Source of the DNA: Ehretia macrophylla
Lineage: Eukaryota > Streptophyta > Magnoliopsida > Boraginales > Ehretiaceae
DNA length: 64,000 bases
Assembly: GCA_037974665.1 (NCBI GenBank)
Contig: CM075770.1
Location: 1,252,501 to 1,316,500 of the forward strand
Direction: 5' to 3'
Made by a program: the position numbers and the translations under genes. Of this stretch, positions 1 to 11,812 are shown in pieces. The notes under the pieces are model-generated. The model did no database searches, was not told where the DNA came from, and was given only the letters and a program-made list of their open reading frames with translations. Position 1 is the first letter of the stretch. Each line of letters opens with the position of its first letter.

Positions 1-3000
1 ATTATTGAGCATACAAATCAAATAATTACATAATCATTTTACTATTATTGAATTTTCTAATAATGTTTTAACTTTCTCGGACTTCTTCCTCTTTCTTCTT
101 TTTCTCATTCCATGTCTCCATCATAGTTCAGTTCCTACTTCAATATCATATTAAGATGCAAGTTAAAGTTTGTTAAGCTGTTACTTTTCTGTGTAATTAT
201 AGCTATAACTTTCTGGATAGTAAAAGAACAACTGATTCATAAAATCAACTCAATTCAACAAAATCGATACAATTCTCAACGGCACTTCTAGACCATCATA
301 TGAAAGTATGAGCACGCTCCCTTGGCATAATCAGATTCCAGAAGATCAAGTGTTCATTGAATCCTTTCATCAACTTGTTACTTTCGAACTTAAGTGGACA
401 TTAATGAAGGGTTAGATTTGAAAACGTCGTCTAAATAAGAAATATAAAGTCCACAAAAATATGTGAGACTAAAAATTGACACTTATCACCAACGTTTGGA
501 AGGGCATCCAATTGTAAATTATTTTCTTCAATGGATAGCAAACTTAAATCTTATTTCGGGTAAAATTTCTTTCGTCGACTTCTTATTACACTGTTAGTCA
601 CCCAAGAACTTGAAAATTATTATCCTGTTGTACTTAATTATTTATTGGTAACTATTAGTTTATTTATAGGAAAAGATACGCGTTAGGTGAAGTTCCATTG
701 CTGTATTATTGTAACAATTTTGTCATACAAATTGAGTACAATATTAACAACGATATATTTTCGTTTTCCCTAAAAGAATAATAAATTTCACATCAAGTGA
801 CATAGAGCTGTACTATTTATTCACTTTCTATATCATGATTGAAATTATTTGCCTTATGAGATGCTATTTATATTTTTTCTTTCGAGTGTTGTGGGCTTGT
901 GGTCCTCTCCACATGATGAGCATGTGTAGAACAACAGTCTAACTTCTATGGGTGTTTTCTTTTTCGTTTTATTTTTCCCTCACTTCATCGTATCTCCTCA
1001 TTTCCAAATATTATGAGCTATAACAAGCCTCACGTATGCAATTTGCCCACAAATATGATACCTACATAGTGTTTGGATTGCACTCTTTGAAGGAAAAAAG
1101 AAAAAGAAAATGGAGGGATTAAAATCTAGGACCGTAGGCGGGTGGGAGTGGGGAGTGAAAAAAAAAAGAAAAAAAAGAAGAGGGTTTAGGGTTTTCCTCT
1201 CCTCCTTTAGTTGGATTGGTTTTTGAAAGAAGAAAAATGTTATGAAGGGATTGAAGACTCGTTTAATGAGAGAATTTTTCAATCCTCACTATTTGGCTTT
1301 TTAAGGAGGAAAACAAAAGGTTAACGAATAAAATATTTTAATTGTCCCTATATTTTTTCACATAATTTCAATTATATCATTAACATAGCAATGAATATGA
1401 AAAGGGTATTCAAGTAATTTTTTATTTAAAATTATCCTTTCATTTCCTTTATTTCTCAATCCAAACAAATAATCATAAAATCATATTATAAAAATATATT
1501 TTAGGGTTTTAATACTATCATATTAATTGTGCAATTAGTTTTGTTTAATTTAAGGAGTTACTGTACATCGTTTTTCATGTTTTCTATATTGGACTATTTT
1601 ACAGGTATTCTTACGAGACTATAATGCATAGATTTCTTATGTCTAATGCCACCAAGATTGAAGGCCTATAAATAAGCTCTTACAATGTTTTTCACCATTA
1701 TCAAGACTTCAAGTTGTAGATATTCTCTCTCCATTTCTGCTAAAGTTAGGCTCTTAATATTATTTTTTTTGGGTCAAAGGCACTTAATATATTCACTATA
1801 TTACATATATTTCTCAATATGTTTTTTGTTTTCTATATTTTATTTTCTTCTAATACTTAGATTCCCAATCTAATACCGTAGCTTACCTTGTGATTAAAAG
1901 GGTGTTATGTGGTACAACTTTTTCCTTCCTTTTTTTAGGCTAATTAAGATATCAAAAGGGTATTAATTATGTGGTTAACATTTAATTGACTTTTGGTTTC
2001 TTGTTAAAGGCCTAAAGCACAACAACTATAATCTCAAGGGTCTATGTACGATACCGATACTAGCAATGAATGCCTTTTAACTAAATAGGGTGGGGGCTGT
2101 CTCACGTCTTTAATATTAACGTGCTAGTGCCTACTTGGGTGTTGGTGCAATTTGTTTAATTAAAACGATTAGATAGTAATTTATTATATTTAAATATTTA
2201 AAACTTAAATTAGGTTTCAACTTTCATTGTATCAAATAAAAATAATGTTTAGCTTTGCTGGTCACCTGATGTATTCGCTAACCGTGGACCACTGAACATA
2301 TGAATATATATGTGGTGTGAGAAACGTGCGACATATTATTCTATACTTTTAATATGCATAAAAAATTGATGTTAAATACAGAAATTATTATCACATAAAA
2401 TAGAGCTAAGAGTGACATAAACCATTATTCTATCATATGCTAATAGTAATCTATTATTAATGACTCAAAACATACTGAAAAACAGGACAAAAGAAGAATA
2501 CCCTTTGAAGTCCTGAGCCACACAACAAAAAGAATTAGGATAAGGATGCCATTAGCATTTGGATTATCGTCAATAAGTATTTTTAAGTAGGTGCTAATGT
2601 TATTCAATATTCTTCAATGATTCATGAAATTTAATTGGTAATTTATGAAATTTAGTATTAATTTCTTATTAGTACCATAAACTACACATATTCTAAGATA
2701 AGTTATATGTTCCTTCTGGGCCCCTGGCCAAGCTTTCTGTTACCAATCAATTTATAGGATTAAAAAGTACATTAATCTTAAAATGCAAATCAAGATAACC
2801 TCAGATCTTGTAAAGATTATGCAAGTAAGACAAAGTACAGATTAGGTAAGAGCTATAAAAACACTTCAGAATTGAATGCATATACAGTATAAATTAAAAA
2901 ATTACAAGCGAATCAAGTATTGATATATGTTATCCTTTCACTTTTTTACATTTCTTTATTATTATATGTGCAAGAGAATTTTATTTCAAATAACATTATA

Positions 3001-4188
3001 AAAAAAATGCAACAAATATGAATTGTCCAAATCATTTTACTTTAATTGTATATAATTGCATGAATAATTACCACTATCGTAACATAATATTATTTAATAT
3101 GAAGGATTTAAATTCAAAAAAAGTGATATACAAAGACATAAAATATTACTTTTGAGAGAAACCCGTAGGAAAGGATTATATGGAATATTAATTAACTTAC
3201 TGCATGGGAATAGAGCAATTATTGCATGGGACGTTTTTTTATAAGATTTTCTTCTCTAATTTCAACGTAAAATACAGAAAATTGCATTTATTGGAGTTCA
3301 CTCTATTATTAGCATATTTGTTTTAGCAAATCAATGACCTAAACACTTTACTATTCCTCAAAAATTGAACCCACGCTTACCGTGAGAAAAGCTACAAAAT
3401 AAACACCGGGCCATACTTGATTCTCATAGTATTTTACTCTAGTCGTTAAACATGAAGCTTGTTGAAACGTTGCTCTTTTTATGCATCAACAATCAAAGAT
3501 GAAACTAACAAAAAAAGGCCTTTTTTTTTATAAGGAAAAGAGAGTGTTTAACTTTAAGAGTTTAGTTTAATGGTAGACCTCTCGATATGTGAGACAGACT
3601 TATACTTATTTTAAATTTAAAGTAACTAAATAATTATTTTTTTTAAAATTAGTTCCGATAAATTTAATGTGAAATTAACTTAGATCATATTTTTACATAA
3701 CGATTTTCATAACAAACAAAAAGTGTTTTTAAATAGCTATGATAAAGTTTTAGTAAGAATGACAATGGTTCGGATAACCGTGAAAAATGATAAAACCATA
3801 ACAAAAATCATTTAGTAAATGAATAATCATAACCGTAATTAAAACCTAACGGTTTTCAAAACCAATAACCATAACTGTAGCCGTTAAGGAATTAAAAAAT
3901 TGCGATTAACTGTAACCGTAACCGTTTAACTGAAAAATAATTAGTTTAAATAAATAAAAAAACCTTAAAAAATGTAAGAAAAATTAGTTTAAATATAAAG
4001 AAATAAAAAATAAAAGAATCAAATCCAATGATAAAACTTGAAATAAATTACATAATAATTTTATGAGCAAAAATAAAAATCAATAAGCATTCCAAAGAGA
4101 AATTTGTTCCCAAGTGTCGAGCGAGAAACGTCTCTTCTTTCGTTTCGGTAAGTAAAGATGACAATTCTTAAGAGTATAAATATTGGTT
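1..4188. other. AT-rich intergenic DNA
   Basis: No gene could be supported here on either strand. The sequence is AT-rich with scattered homopolymer tracts. The few open frames are short and low-complexity and resemble no protein I recognise. A weak inverted repeat built on GTTTGGATTG lies near 1066-1080 and 1457-1475 but has no recognisable target-site duplication. Enhancers or promoters of an off-window gene cannot be excluded. Confidence 0.6.
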
Positions 4189-4191
4189 TAA

Positions 4192-4460
4192 GGTAGCGAT
4201 TGGTATATTGGAATGGATTTGAGCAGGAATGGAATGAACAAAGGAATGGAATGAAATTGAGAATTGAATGAACTTGGGAATGAGAATGACATGTTTGGTA
4301 TGCTCTAGGAATTAAAAGTAGTAATGCGAATGACTTATATAATATGACATAATTGCCCTTTTATTATATAGTATTAAAATTAGAATAAATATAAACATAA
4401 TCGTAAACAATATAAACATAAATAATAATAATAATAAAAATAATAATAACAACAACAATA

Positions 4461-4493
<33 letters not shown>

Positions 4494-4525
4494 ATAAAAA
4501 TAATAATAACAACAACAACAACAAA

Positions 4526-4559
<34 letters not shown>

Positions 4560-5250
4560 CAATAATAATAAAAAATATAAATATAAATAAAAATAATAAT
4601 AATTATTAATAACAAAATATTATTATATTTTTAATTATTATTATTATTATTATTTAATCACTATTATTATTATTTATAATTATTTTTATTATTTTATTTT
4701 ATTTATTTTTTATTATTACTATTATCATTTTTTTGTTTTAATAATAATAATTATTATTATTTTCATAATAATATTATTATATTTTTAATTATTATTATTA
4801 TTATTATTTTGTTTTTGTTTTTATTATTATTTTATTATTTTATTTATTTATTATTATTATTATCATTTTTATTATTATTTTTATTTTCATTATTATAATA
4901 ATAATTTTTATTATTATTTTCATAATAATATTATTATATTTTTAATTATTATTATTATTATTATTTAATCACTATTATTATTTTTAATTTTTATTATTAT
5001 TATTATTTTCATAATAATAATAATTAAACAAATTATTTATAAAGGGTATGGTAGTCAAGTTGATTTTCAAATACATGGGAATGGGCCATTCCCATGTATT
5101 TGGTCTGCAATGGTTATTCCCATGTATATGGGAATGGGATTCCCTTGGAATGACATTCCCAAGTTCATTCCCTCATACCAAACATGAGAATTAAAATAGA
5201 ATTGGGAATGTCATTCCATTCCAACTCATTCCCATATACCAATCACTGCC
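4192..5250. mobile_element. PIF/Harbinger-like (Tourist-type) MITE with microsatellite core
   Basis: The ends are inverted repeats: GGTAGCGATTGGTATATTGG at the left and, read from the right end on the other strand, GGCAGTGATTGGTATATGGG. Similarity continues inward for roughly 100 bp (for example a CATGTTTGGTAT block near 4290 and its inverse near 5176). The element is flanked by TAA on both sides (4189-4191 and 5251-5253), the 3-bp target duplication expected of PIF/Harbinger. There is no transposase frame, so it is non-autonomous. The interior is almost entirely AAT/ATT repeats. Family assignment rests on TSD length and sequence and on the TIRs; no database match was possible. Confidence 0.8.
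4405..5035. repeat. (AAT)n then (ATT)n compound microsatellite
   Basis: This core of the MITE is AAT/AAC-type trinucleotide repeats up to about 4620 and then ATT-type repeats. The two halves are roughly complementary and could fold into a long hairpin. Long Leu/Ile/Tyr-only frames read from it are artefacts of the repeat. Confidence 0.9.
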
Positions 5251-5253
5251 TAA

Positions 5254-6001
5254 TAGGTTTAGCCCATATCTTTTAATTGAGCTTAGTTCACTTTTTTTAA
5301 TTGAGTTTAGTTTAAATTTTTATCATTTTACTTACCAATTTTAATTATTTTATTATTATTTTAAGTGTATATATATATGTTAAATTTTTTTATTAAATTA
5401 ATAATCGAGTTTCAGTTTTTTTTAACGTCAAAAATTAAAACATATCAATTTATCCATCGATTTCCCTTTATAAAACTCAAATCCTAATGGATTTTCCATC
5501 AATTTTTATTATTTAATTTTTATCAGACAGTTATCCGTCGATTTCGAATAAAATAGATACCTATTACCATTTCTAGGTTTTAGACACAGGTCCACCTATT
5601 ACGCAAATGGTCACCTAAATGAACTCTAAAAACAGGCTGAAAATAAAGATGGTTTTCGTCTTTGTGGCATGGTCCAACGAAAGTGATAAAAAAATTATTT
5701 TTATGAGATCATAAATTTAATATTTTTATTATTTTAAAATTTTGTTATTAATTAATTTGATATATGTATAAATATGTATATGTGTATCCGTAAATTCCGT
5801 CTAATACTGTAATGATATAGTTTTCCTTTTCCTTGTAGTCAACCCTTCCATCTCTTCCATTCTCTTCTCATAATTGCATAAGAGGCATAAACCAACAAAA
5901 CCCACCTCTCACATATACCCCCAACCCCCAAACACACACACACACACACACACCAGCATTCCCAACCCCAGAACACACAAACAAACACCAGCCCTGGATA
6001 T
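5254..6001 (+). other. Spacer and upstream region of the small conserved gene
   Basis: AT-rich spacer that becomes C/A-rich close to the downstream gene. A perfect (AC)n tract lies at 5932-5953, in what is probably the 5' leader of the gene starting at 6002. I see no convincing TATA box at a fixed distance. Confidence 0.45.
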
Positions 6002-6379
6002 ATGGCGTCAGATTCTACTTCCACCACCAACCACCTCACTAACCCTTATCCCGCCACCATCTTCCGGTGGCCACCCCACCGCAAAATATCGTTCCGAAGG
6101 CGCAGACAGCCCACTGTCCGCCTGGGAGGGAAGAAGCCCCGCCGTGGATTCTTTCTTGTTAGAATTTTCAGGCGTGTGAAGCTGAAATGGCTGAAGCTCA
6201 AGTACTCAACTATGTTGAAGAAGCTCAAAGATTACTATCATTCATTGGTGAAAGACATGCTTGAAGGTAGTCGAAGTTTTGATTCATTCCAGCAGAGAGT
6301 TCTTCTCGAGACTTCTTTCGCCATCCCTGTCATGGGTATATCTTTCAACAGCTTTTCTAACAACATGAGCATGGTTTAA
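6002..6379 (+). CDS. Small conserved plant protein of unknown function (125 aa)
   Basis: A single-exon frame of 125 residues with an ATG after a CA-rich leader. Residues 20-50 are strongly basic (Arg/Lys-rich). The segment 55-85 is a basic amphipathic stretch with repeated Lys-Leu (LKWLKLKYSTMLKKLKDYY). The C-terminal part from about 90 to 115 (FQQRVLLETSFAIPVMGISF) matches my memory of a conserved plant-only family of unannotated small proteins. The hydrophobic ending could be a membrane or protein contact. No catalytic motif or signal peptide is evident. Codon composition is richer in G/C than the surroundings, which supports real coding. The role is unknown. Confidence 0.75.
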   Translation: MASDSTSTTNHLTNPYPATIFRWPPHRKISFRRRRQPTVRLGGKKPRRGFFLVRIFRRVKLKWLKLKYSTMLKKLKDYYHSLVKDMLEGSRSFDSFQQRVLLETSFAIPVMGISFNSFSNNMSMV

Positions 6380-7354
6380 ACAGCTATTGCATTAAGTACT
6401 ACAAATAATTATTTTGTGAAGAGAGTTTTGAATTTTCTAGTCATGTTCTTAGTCCTTATCATCAATCTGGTTGTTTACAACCTGTAAGTATTTTGATCAA
6501 CGAAATCTTAAGGAATTTTGTTGTTCCTTGATTTTTAATCTAGCTTGAGAAATGAAAATAGTGATCTTTTTTGTTTAATTACGGGAACTCTCTAGCTAGG
6601 AAAATAAAATCGTGTATTGTAAGTGATCCGAACCTGCATGTAAGATGATAAATGCAAGACATATAACCTAATTTACAGAATACATATTTACAATTAATTA
6701 GACACAAAATTTATCAAGAAATAAAAATAATCTTGTTTCTTAGAAAATATTTACCTAGATATTTTATATTTTCCCTCTCTTTTCTTCATATTTATTTTCT
6801 TAATGGATTCATCAATGGAGATGAGAAAGTGATCATGTTGCTTTATAAATGAACATGCATGTATCGAGATTCGACAGTCCAGATAAGGTCAAACTTGCTC
6901 CGAGTGTGTGTGTTAACAAGTCGGTGATTAACAATGAAAATAATGGTACTAATAGTACCATCATTGATTACTAGAATCTATTAGCAAATTTGGTTTTACT
7001 ATCGCATTTTTTATCTGTCATAATATTTAAATTATTATGAAAAATTTAAAACTTATTGTATACGATATTGCTCTATATTTTCTACTACGATAATTTTTTT
7101 TTTATACAATAAGTGACAATTTAAAAACTTCTTGTTGTTAAACTATAATTTTATAATTGTTACAAAAAAAAAAATTTATGAGTAATTATTAACGAAAAGT
7201 GATTAAAAAAATTTAACAATTACAAAAAGTTTTAACTATTACAAAAAGTTTTAACTTATAGAGTAGTTAATAAACGTTAGAGTAAAATACTTATTACAAT
7301 GATTTTTTATTTTGTAATTAAATTTTGATAAAAGATGTAAATTGTTGTAGGGAA
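6380..7354. other. AT-rich intergenic DNA
   Basis: No gene was seen. A short hairpin built on GGTACTA/TAGTACC lies near 6943-6962, and a short direct repeat (ACTATTACAAAAAGTTTT) lies near 7220-7255. It may be the 3' flank of the small gene followed by decayed repeats. Confidence 0.5.
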
Positions 7355-7623
7355 AATTCTTCTATGAGGTATGTGACAAATCTGTCACAGTCACATGTTA
7401 AGTTGTTATTTCATGAAGTTAATCTACGTTAATATGTATTGTGCAGACATGTCATGTCAGATTGTCAGAAGTTTCTTTTTTTACTAATTTGATCTTATAG
7501 AGTTTTAAATAAATTATTATGATGCCCCATTTATGACAATTGATTAATATTTATTAATTAATTAAAATATTTATTATTTATGTAATTGTGATAAATTTAT
7601 TACATACCTCATAAAAGAAGAAC
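7355..7623. mobile_element. Probable MITE, about 270 bp
   Basis: The ends are inverted repeats: TTCTTCTATGAGGTATGTGA at the left, and from the right on the opposite strand a matching TTCTTC..ATGAGGTATGTAA. Similarity extends about 40 bp (TGTCACAGTCACAT against TATCACAATTACAT). There is no coding potential. I could not settle a target-site duplication, so the superfamily is undetermined. Confidence 0.45.
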
Positions 7624-10600
7624 CTTGATATAGTGTTCCTTCCTGTTCTTGCACGACTATGAGTTGGATTCCCAGTCACATCTCACATGGACCGACTGCT
7701 GTGCCAGATCAATTGTAAACTTAATTCAATCATGCAACGTTTGATTTGATTTGTTGTCTCAACAAATTTTGCCTAGCCAAAACAGAAAAGAGAAAGCTAT
7801 GATGGGAAAAAAACAAAATTTACTGTTATTTTTCTTTTCCTAACTCCTATTCTTTTAGTCCAAAAAAACACTCCTATTCTTTTACCTGAAGGAGAAAAAC
7901 TATGAAAAAGAAAAAGAAAAAGAAACTCACGTTCTTCTTATCTTCTTTCTTGTCCAGCTTATATAACTTTTCCTCTATCCATTAACATGCTTATTGACCT
8001 AATTACTCAATAGCATTATCTTCATTCACCAAATGTAAAAAAGAGCAACGTAGTGAACTAAGCTACCATCATATACGGAGTTTAGGAAGGTGAAACTTGT
8101 TCACCAAATGTAAACATATGAATAAAATGGATAATGTATTGTAGGTCAGAGGCTTAAAAACCAATAATACAACTTATTTGGTTATCATTTTCATGAACCT
8201 CACACATAAATAGAATTCACATCTCGGATATCGCCCTTGCTGGCTTTGATCGTATTATTAGTTCCCATTTTTTTTTTAATTAAATTTGTCGTGTAATGCA
8301 GCTCGTCTTTCATGCAAATGACGCAAACAAATTATTAGAATAATTAGAAACCGTATATATCACAAGATTTAATTAATGCAGCCTATCATAATATGTCGTC
8401 AGCACTTTCGTCACTGTGGATTATCATACAAGAGATTGTGGTATGAAGAAAGCGTTTTGAAGATAATAATACATAAAATAAAACTCTTCTCAAACCATTT
8501 AAAATTTTAAATTACGTAAAAATTTAATATAATATTAAAACTCAAAATTAATTATTATGAGTTCGAGTTTTACTTTTCCCATCTAATTCGTAGAATTATC
8601 TTGAGTTTTGTATTTGTTTTACTAACCCAAAGGAATGGTGTAGACTAGATTAATAAGGAGCCAGCTGGATTAATAATTAAGAAAAATGTTTGGGACCATC
8701 TCTTTCATTATCTATGGGCTTGATTGGAGTTTTTGGGCCGGGTTATGGATTAAAGATCTTGATTAGTCCAATTTAGGAATAAGTTGATCTGCGACTTGAC
8801 TAACCATGAAATTAAAGACGTTTATGAAAAAAAAAATATAGTGAGATGAAAAATATTGCTGCGTTTTATCGAGGTATTTATGCTCGAAAAGAAATAAAAA
8901 ATACTCGAAAAATTGAAATATCATCATAATATTTTCTTAGATAATAGTTGTTTTTAAGTAAACTTTTAAATAATTAGTTCTTCGATAATGTTAGGGTAAT
9001 TATACCATGTTTAATGTTTGAAAAAGTAGGGGGCATGCTACCTCGTGGACAAAGTTATTACTCCATTAACACCGGAGCTTTTACGTTTGATTGTAAATAG
9101 GAATAGAAAAGGTGAGACGTACTTTAAAATGATTGTACAATACGTCATGATTTTCCCTCTTGTAAAATGGAAAAAAAAAAAAAAGAAAAAAAGTTATTAC
9201 TCCATTAACACCGTTCTTGATACAAGCTGTTCACTTTCTGATATTTTATTTTTGCACATGATAACATGGTGCCTGGCATGCATTGATGTATTTCTGTATT
9301 GCCTCCATAGCCACGTGAAGATGCACATGCACTTCCAAGTGTGTTACTAATTTCATCAAAAGTTATCCCAATTTTCCTGTTATAGAATAAAAACATGATT
9401 GAAATTTCAAAAATGTCGAAAACGAATGAATTTGGATATAACATAATAAGAGAAATCAATGTTGCATCATGCATTTAGTGTGAATATCAAATAACCGCAA
9501 TATCACTTTATCGTAATTAATCTCTTTATAACGTTATCAGGTTAACAAATAATTCTATAACCATTGCAAATAAGATATTTTGTTAACTATATCGATTTTC
9601 CTTCCCAATGGCGTTTTATCAAACATAATATCTAGCATTTCGACATCAATTACTTTAACGGCAAGAATATGTTGAAATTAAGACTTAAGTTAACAAAAAA
9701 ATAACCTAATTATCACATGTTTCTTGAAGCATCGATGCATGATGCAGCCTCATTGATGATTCTCGTCTCCCTATACTTGTGTAATACGTACGTTAGTTAA
9801 AAAAGTTGGGTTTGCAGCCTCATTGATGAGTTTGTGTATAGATTTTGACTTTCATAGACTAATGTGAAGATAAAGATTTTATGTTTGATTTATCAAAGCC
9901 AGGATTTAGATCACTACGGGAATTAATTTTCACACCTTTTTTATTTAAAGTGAGAATTATACTATTAGATCAAACATTAATTTAGCAAAACTTAAACGAC
10001 CTTAAAGATAACATATTCTTTTTTCTCTAATTTTTTTTAGATCAGCTCTTGAAAAAATTAGCCAAGATATCAAATGTAAACCGTATAGTGGAATGGAATC
10101 GTCAACCATTCTTTAACCTAGGATCATTGGTGAGAAAAATTATTAAACTGTGCAAAGGGCGAAATGAATTTTACAACGTTATAAAGAACTTCAAATCATT
10201 TTTATTTTGTACTTGTATAGTTGTTGATTTTGATAGAACACTGCTTCTCTAGCAAAAAATATTTCCAAAGCAGTCCCTGAAATTAATTTAACAAGAATTG
10301 AGTTCAGTCTCGTACAAATTTTTGGAGTATCTATTGCTGCAAAGATGCTTCAACTAATATCAATGTCTTCCTCAGTTTCAGTCCCTTTTCCTTAAAAAAT
10401 TTGTGGGAGAAGAGAAAAGACAAACTACACTACATATATGTCACGTTTATGAGGGTAAGGCTATCCTGTCCACCATTAGTGTTAAACAAGTGCAATCATG
10501 ACCGCCATCCACTAGCATATATATAAACTGGTTAATAACATATTCTCGGTGTGTTAGTTTAGCGGTAGAATATTTAAGAGTGAACAGAGACTTATTAATA

Positions 10601-10914
10601 TTTCAATTCGAATAATAGAAACTAATTACTTCGGGACCAGTTTAGATAGACCTTACACTTTACTTAATTTAGACTATGACTCTTCTAACTAAGATAATGT
10701 ATTTTAAAATTAAACAACTCTACTTTAAATCTAGATGACTTTGAAAAAAAAGTTCCCAAATAAGAAAATGGTTAATAAAACAAGAAGAATCAAATGATGA
10801 AAACGTGCTCTCTCTTTCTTTTCTTCCCACAAATTGAGCTTTACTAGGACCACCCTAGAACCAAATGGTAAACTCTTAGACGGCAACTTTTTATTGTTCA
10901 AGGAATATTAATAT
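7624..10914. other. AT-rich intergenic DNA
   Basis: No supported gene. A perfect 24-bp direct repeat occurs at 9051-9074 and 9190-9213, with an A-rich run just before the second copy. Several short frames are present but none has recognisable protein content or codon bias. Confidence 0.55.
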
Positions 10915-10919
10915 AATAT

Positions 10920-11389
10920 TATCGAGGTTGAAAATCTCACAGTTGAATTTGGGAGCTGCTTTAGCCGAGCTGGACTTCTAAGGTCCGCCTCCGAGACGCA
11001 CTTTCTTGGTCGGCTATCGGACCTGCACAAGGAAAGTAAGGAAAAGGCAGGGTGACGACCCGAATTTTCCCCTCAAGCGTGCGAATGATTAGTATGCCCG
11101 AGCTGATAAAGTAGCTGAGAGTATTTAATAGCGAGATCCCCTTAAATGAAGAGGGTGAAGCTCTATTTATACGAAGTTCGGGTCTGACAGCATTTAATGC
11201 GATGCAGCTTTATGTCCCATCAGTGCTTTATGTCCCATCGGAACAGCTGGAACTGAGGTCGGGGTTACGGGGTCGGGTCAGTCATCTGGGGTTGGACATT
11301 GGGCTGAGCGAACTGCTAATGGAGTACGGATTGGCCCATTTCTGATCAGAGGGTCGGCTCATTTAGCTCAACTCGGGAACCCCTCGTCA
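10920..11389 (-). repeat. Tat element 3' LTR
   Basis: 470 bp, matching 20236-20705 without gaps. It is the 3' LTR because gag-pol is on minus. Its first base pair is TA instead of TG. The minus strand holds TATAAATAGAG at about 11162-11172, the LTR core promoter. Confidence 0.95.
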
Positions 11390-11404
11390 ATTCCCCCCCC
11401 CAAG
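11390..11404 (-). other. Polypurine tract of the Tat element
   Basis: The minus strand reads TTGGGGGGGGGAAT immediately before the 3' LTR. This is the expected position and composition for plus-strand DNA priming. Confidence 0.8.
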
Positions 11405-11482
11405 TCGAGATCGAGCGGGCGAGGTCTAGAGATAGGAGCTAATCCCGAGCTGTAGGTGCCCGACCCCGATAGAGTAGGGATG

Positions 11483-11592
11483 GCCACGTCAGCAGTGCAC
11501 GCCCAACGGATGGCTGCCACGTCACCTGGCGGTTCTGACGAGACGCGACGTTTGGCCTTCCCGAGGCGAATTTCACGAGCGCCTATAAATAG
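11483..11592 (+). promoter_or_regulatory. Internal plus-strand promoter of the Tat element
   Basis: Two identical GCCACGTCA boxes (11483-11491 and 11516-11524) are 33 bp apart. They are ACGT-core sites of the kind bound by plant bZIP factors. A TATAAATAG box follows at 11584-11592, about 60 bp after the second box and about 220 bp before the ATG at 11813. The block lies outside the LTR and points opposite to gag-pol. This is a sequence-based prediction of a separate promoter for the antisense gene. Confidence 0.7.
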
Positions 11593-11812
11593 GGCAACTT
11601 CCTCCGAGATTTCACTGCATACTTCACCTTCTATTTCTCAAGGATTTTAGATCAGACGCAAGAGTGGTCGGACGCAGCTAGCTCGGAAAAAATATTCTCG
11701 GGACTCTTCAGCTCGGACCAGAATAGTCGGCCACACTCCGCCGTTTGAGAGCATTAGGTACGTCCCGACTCCCTTTAGTCATTCCTGTACATTTGTATTT
11801 GTTGTAGACAGG

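Noticed and set aside
998-1475. Possible MITE with GTTTGGATTG inverted ends and a Phe/Pro-rich minus frame
   Set aside because: The inverted ends are short and diverge quickly, no target duplication was found, and the frame comes from homopurine runs.
3555-3612. TTTAGTTTAATGGTAGA segment and a similar one at about 10553, tRNA/SINE-like
   Set aside because: The two segments share only short matches and lack a proper B box; they are too weak to call a SINE.
4312-4615. Long minus-strand frames rich in Leu/Ile/Tyr
   Set aside because: They are translations of the AAT/ATT microsatellite inside the MITE, with no complexity.
11758-11807. 5' leader intron of the antisense gene
   Set aside because: GT...AG borders are present, but 50 bp is shorter than typical plant introns, so it is not included in the model.
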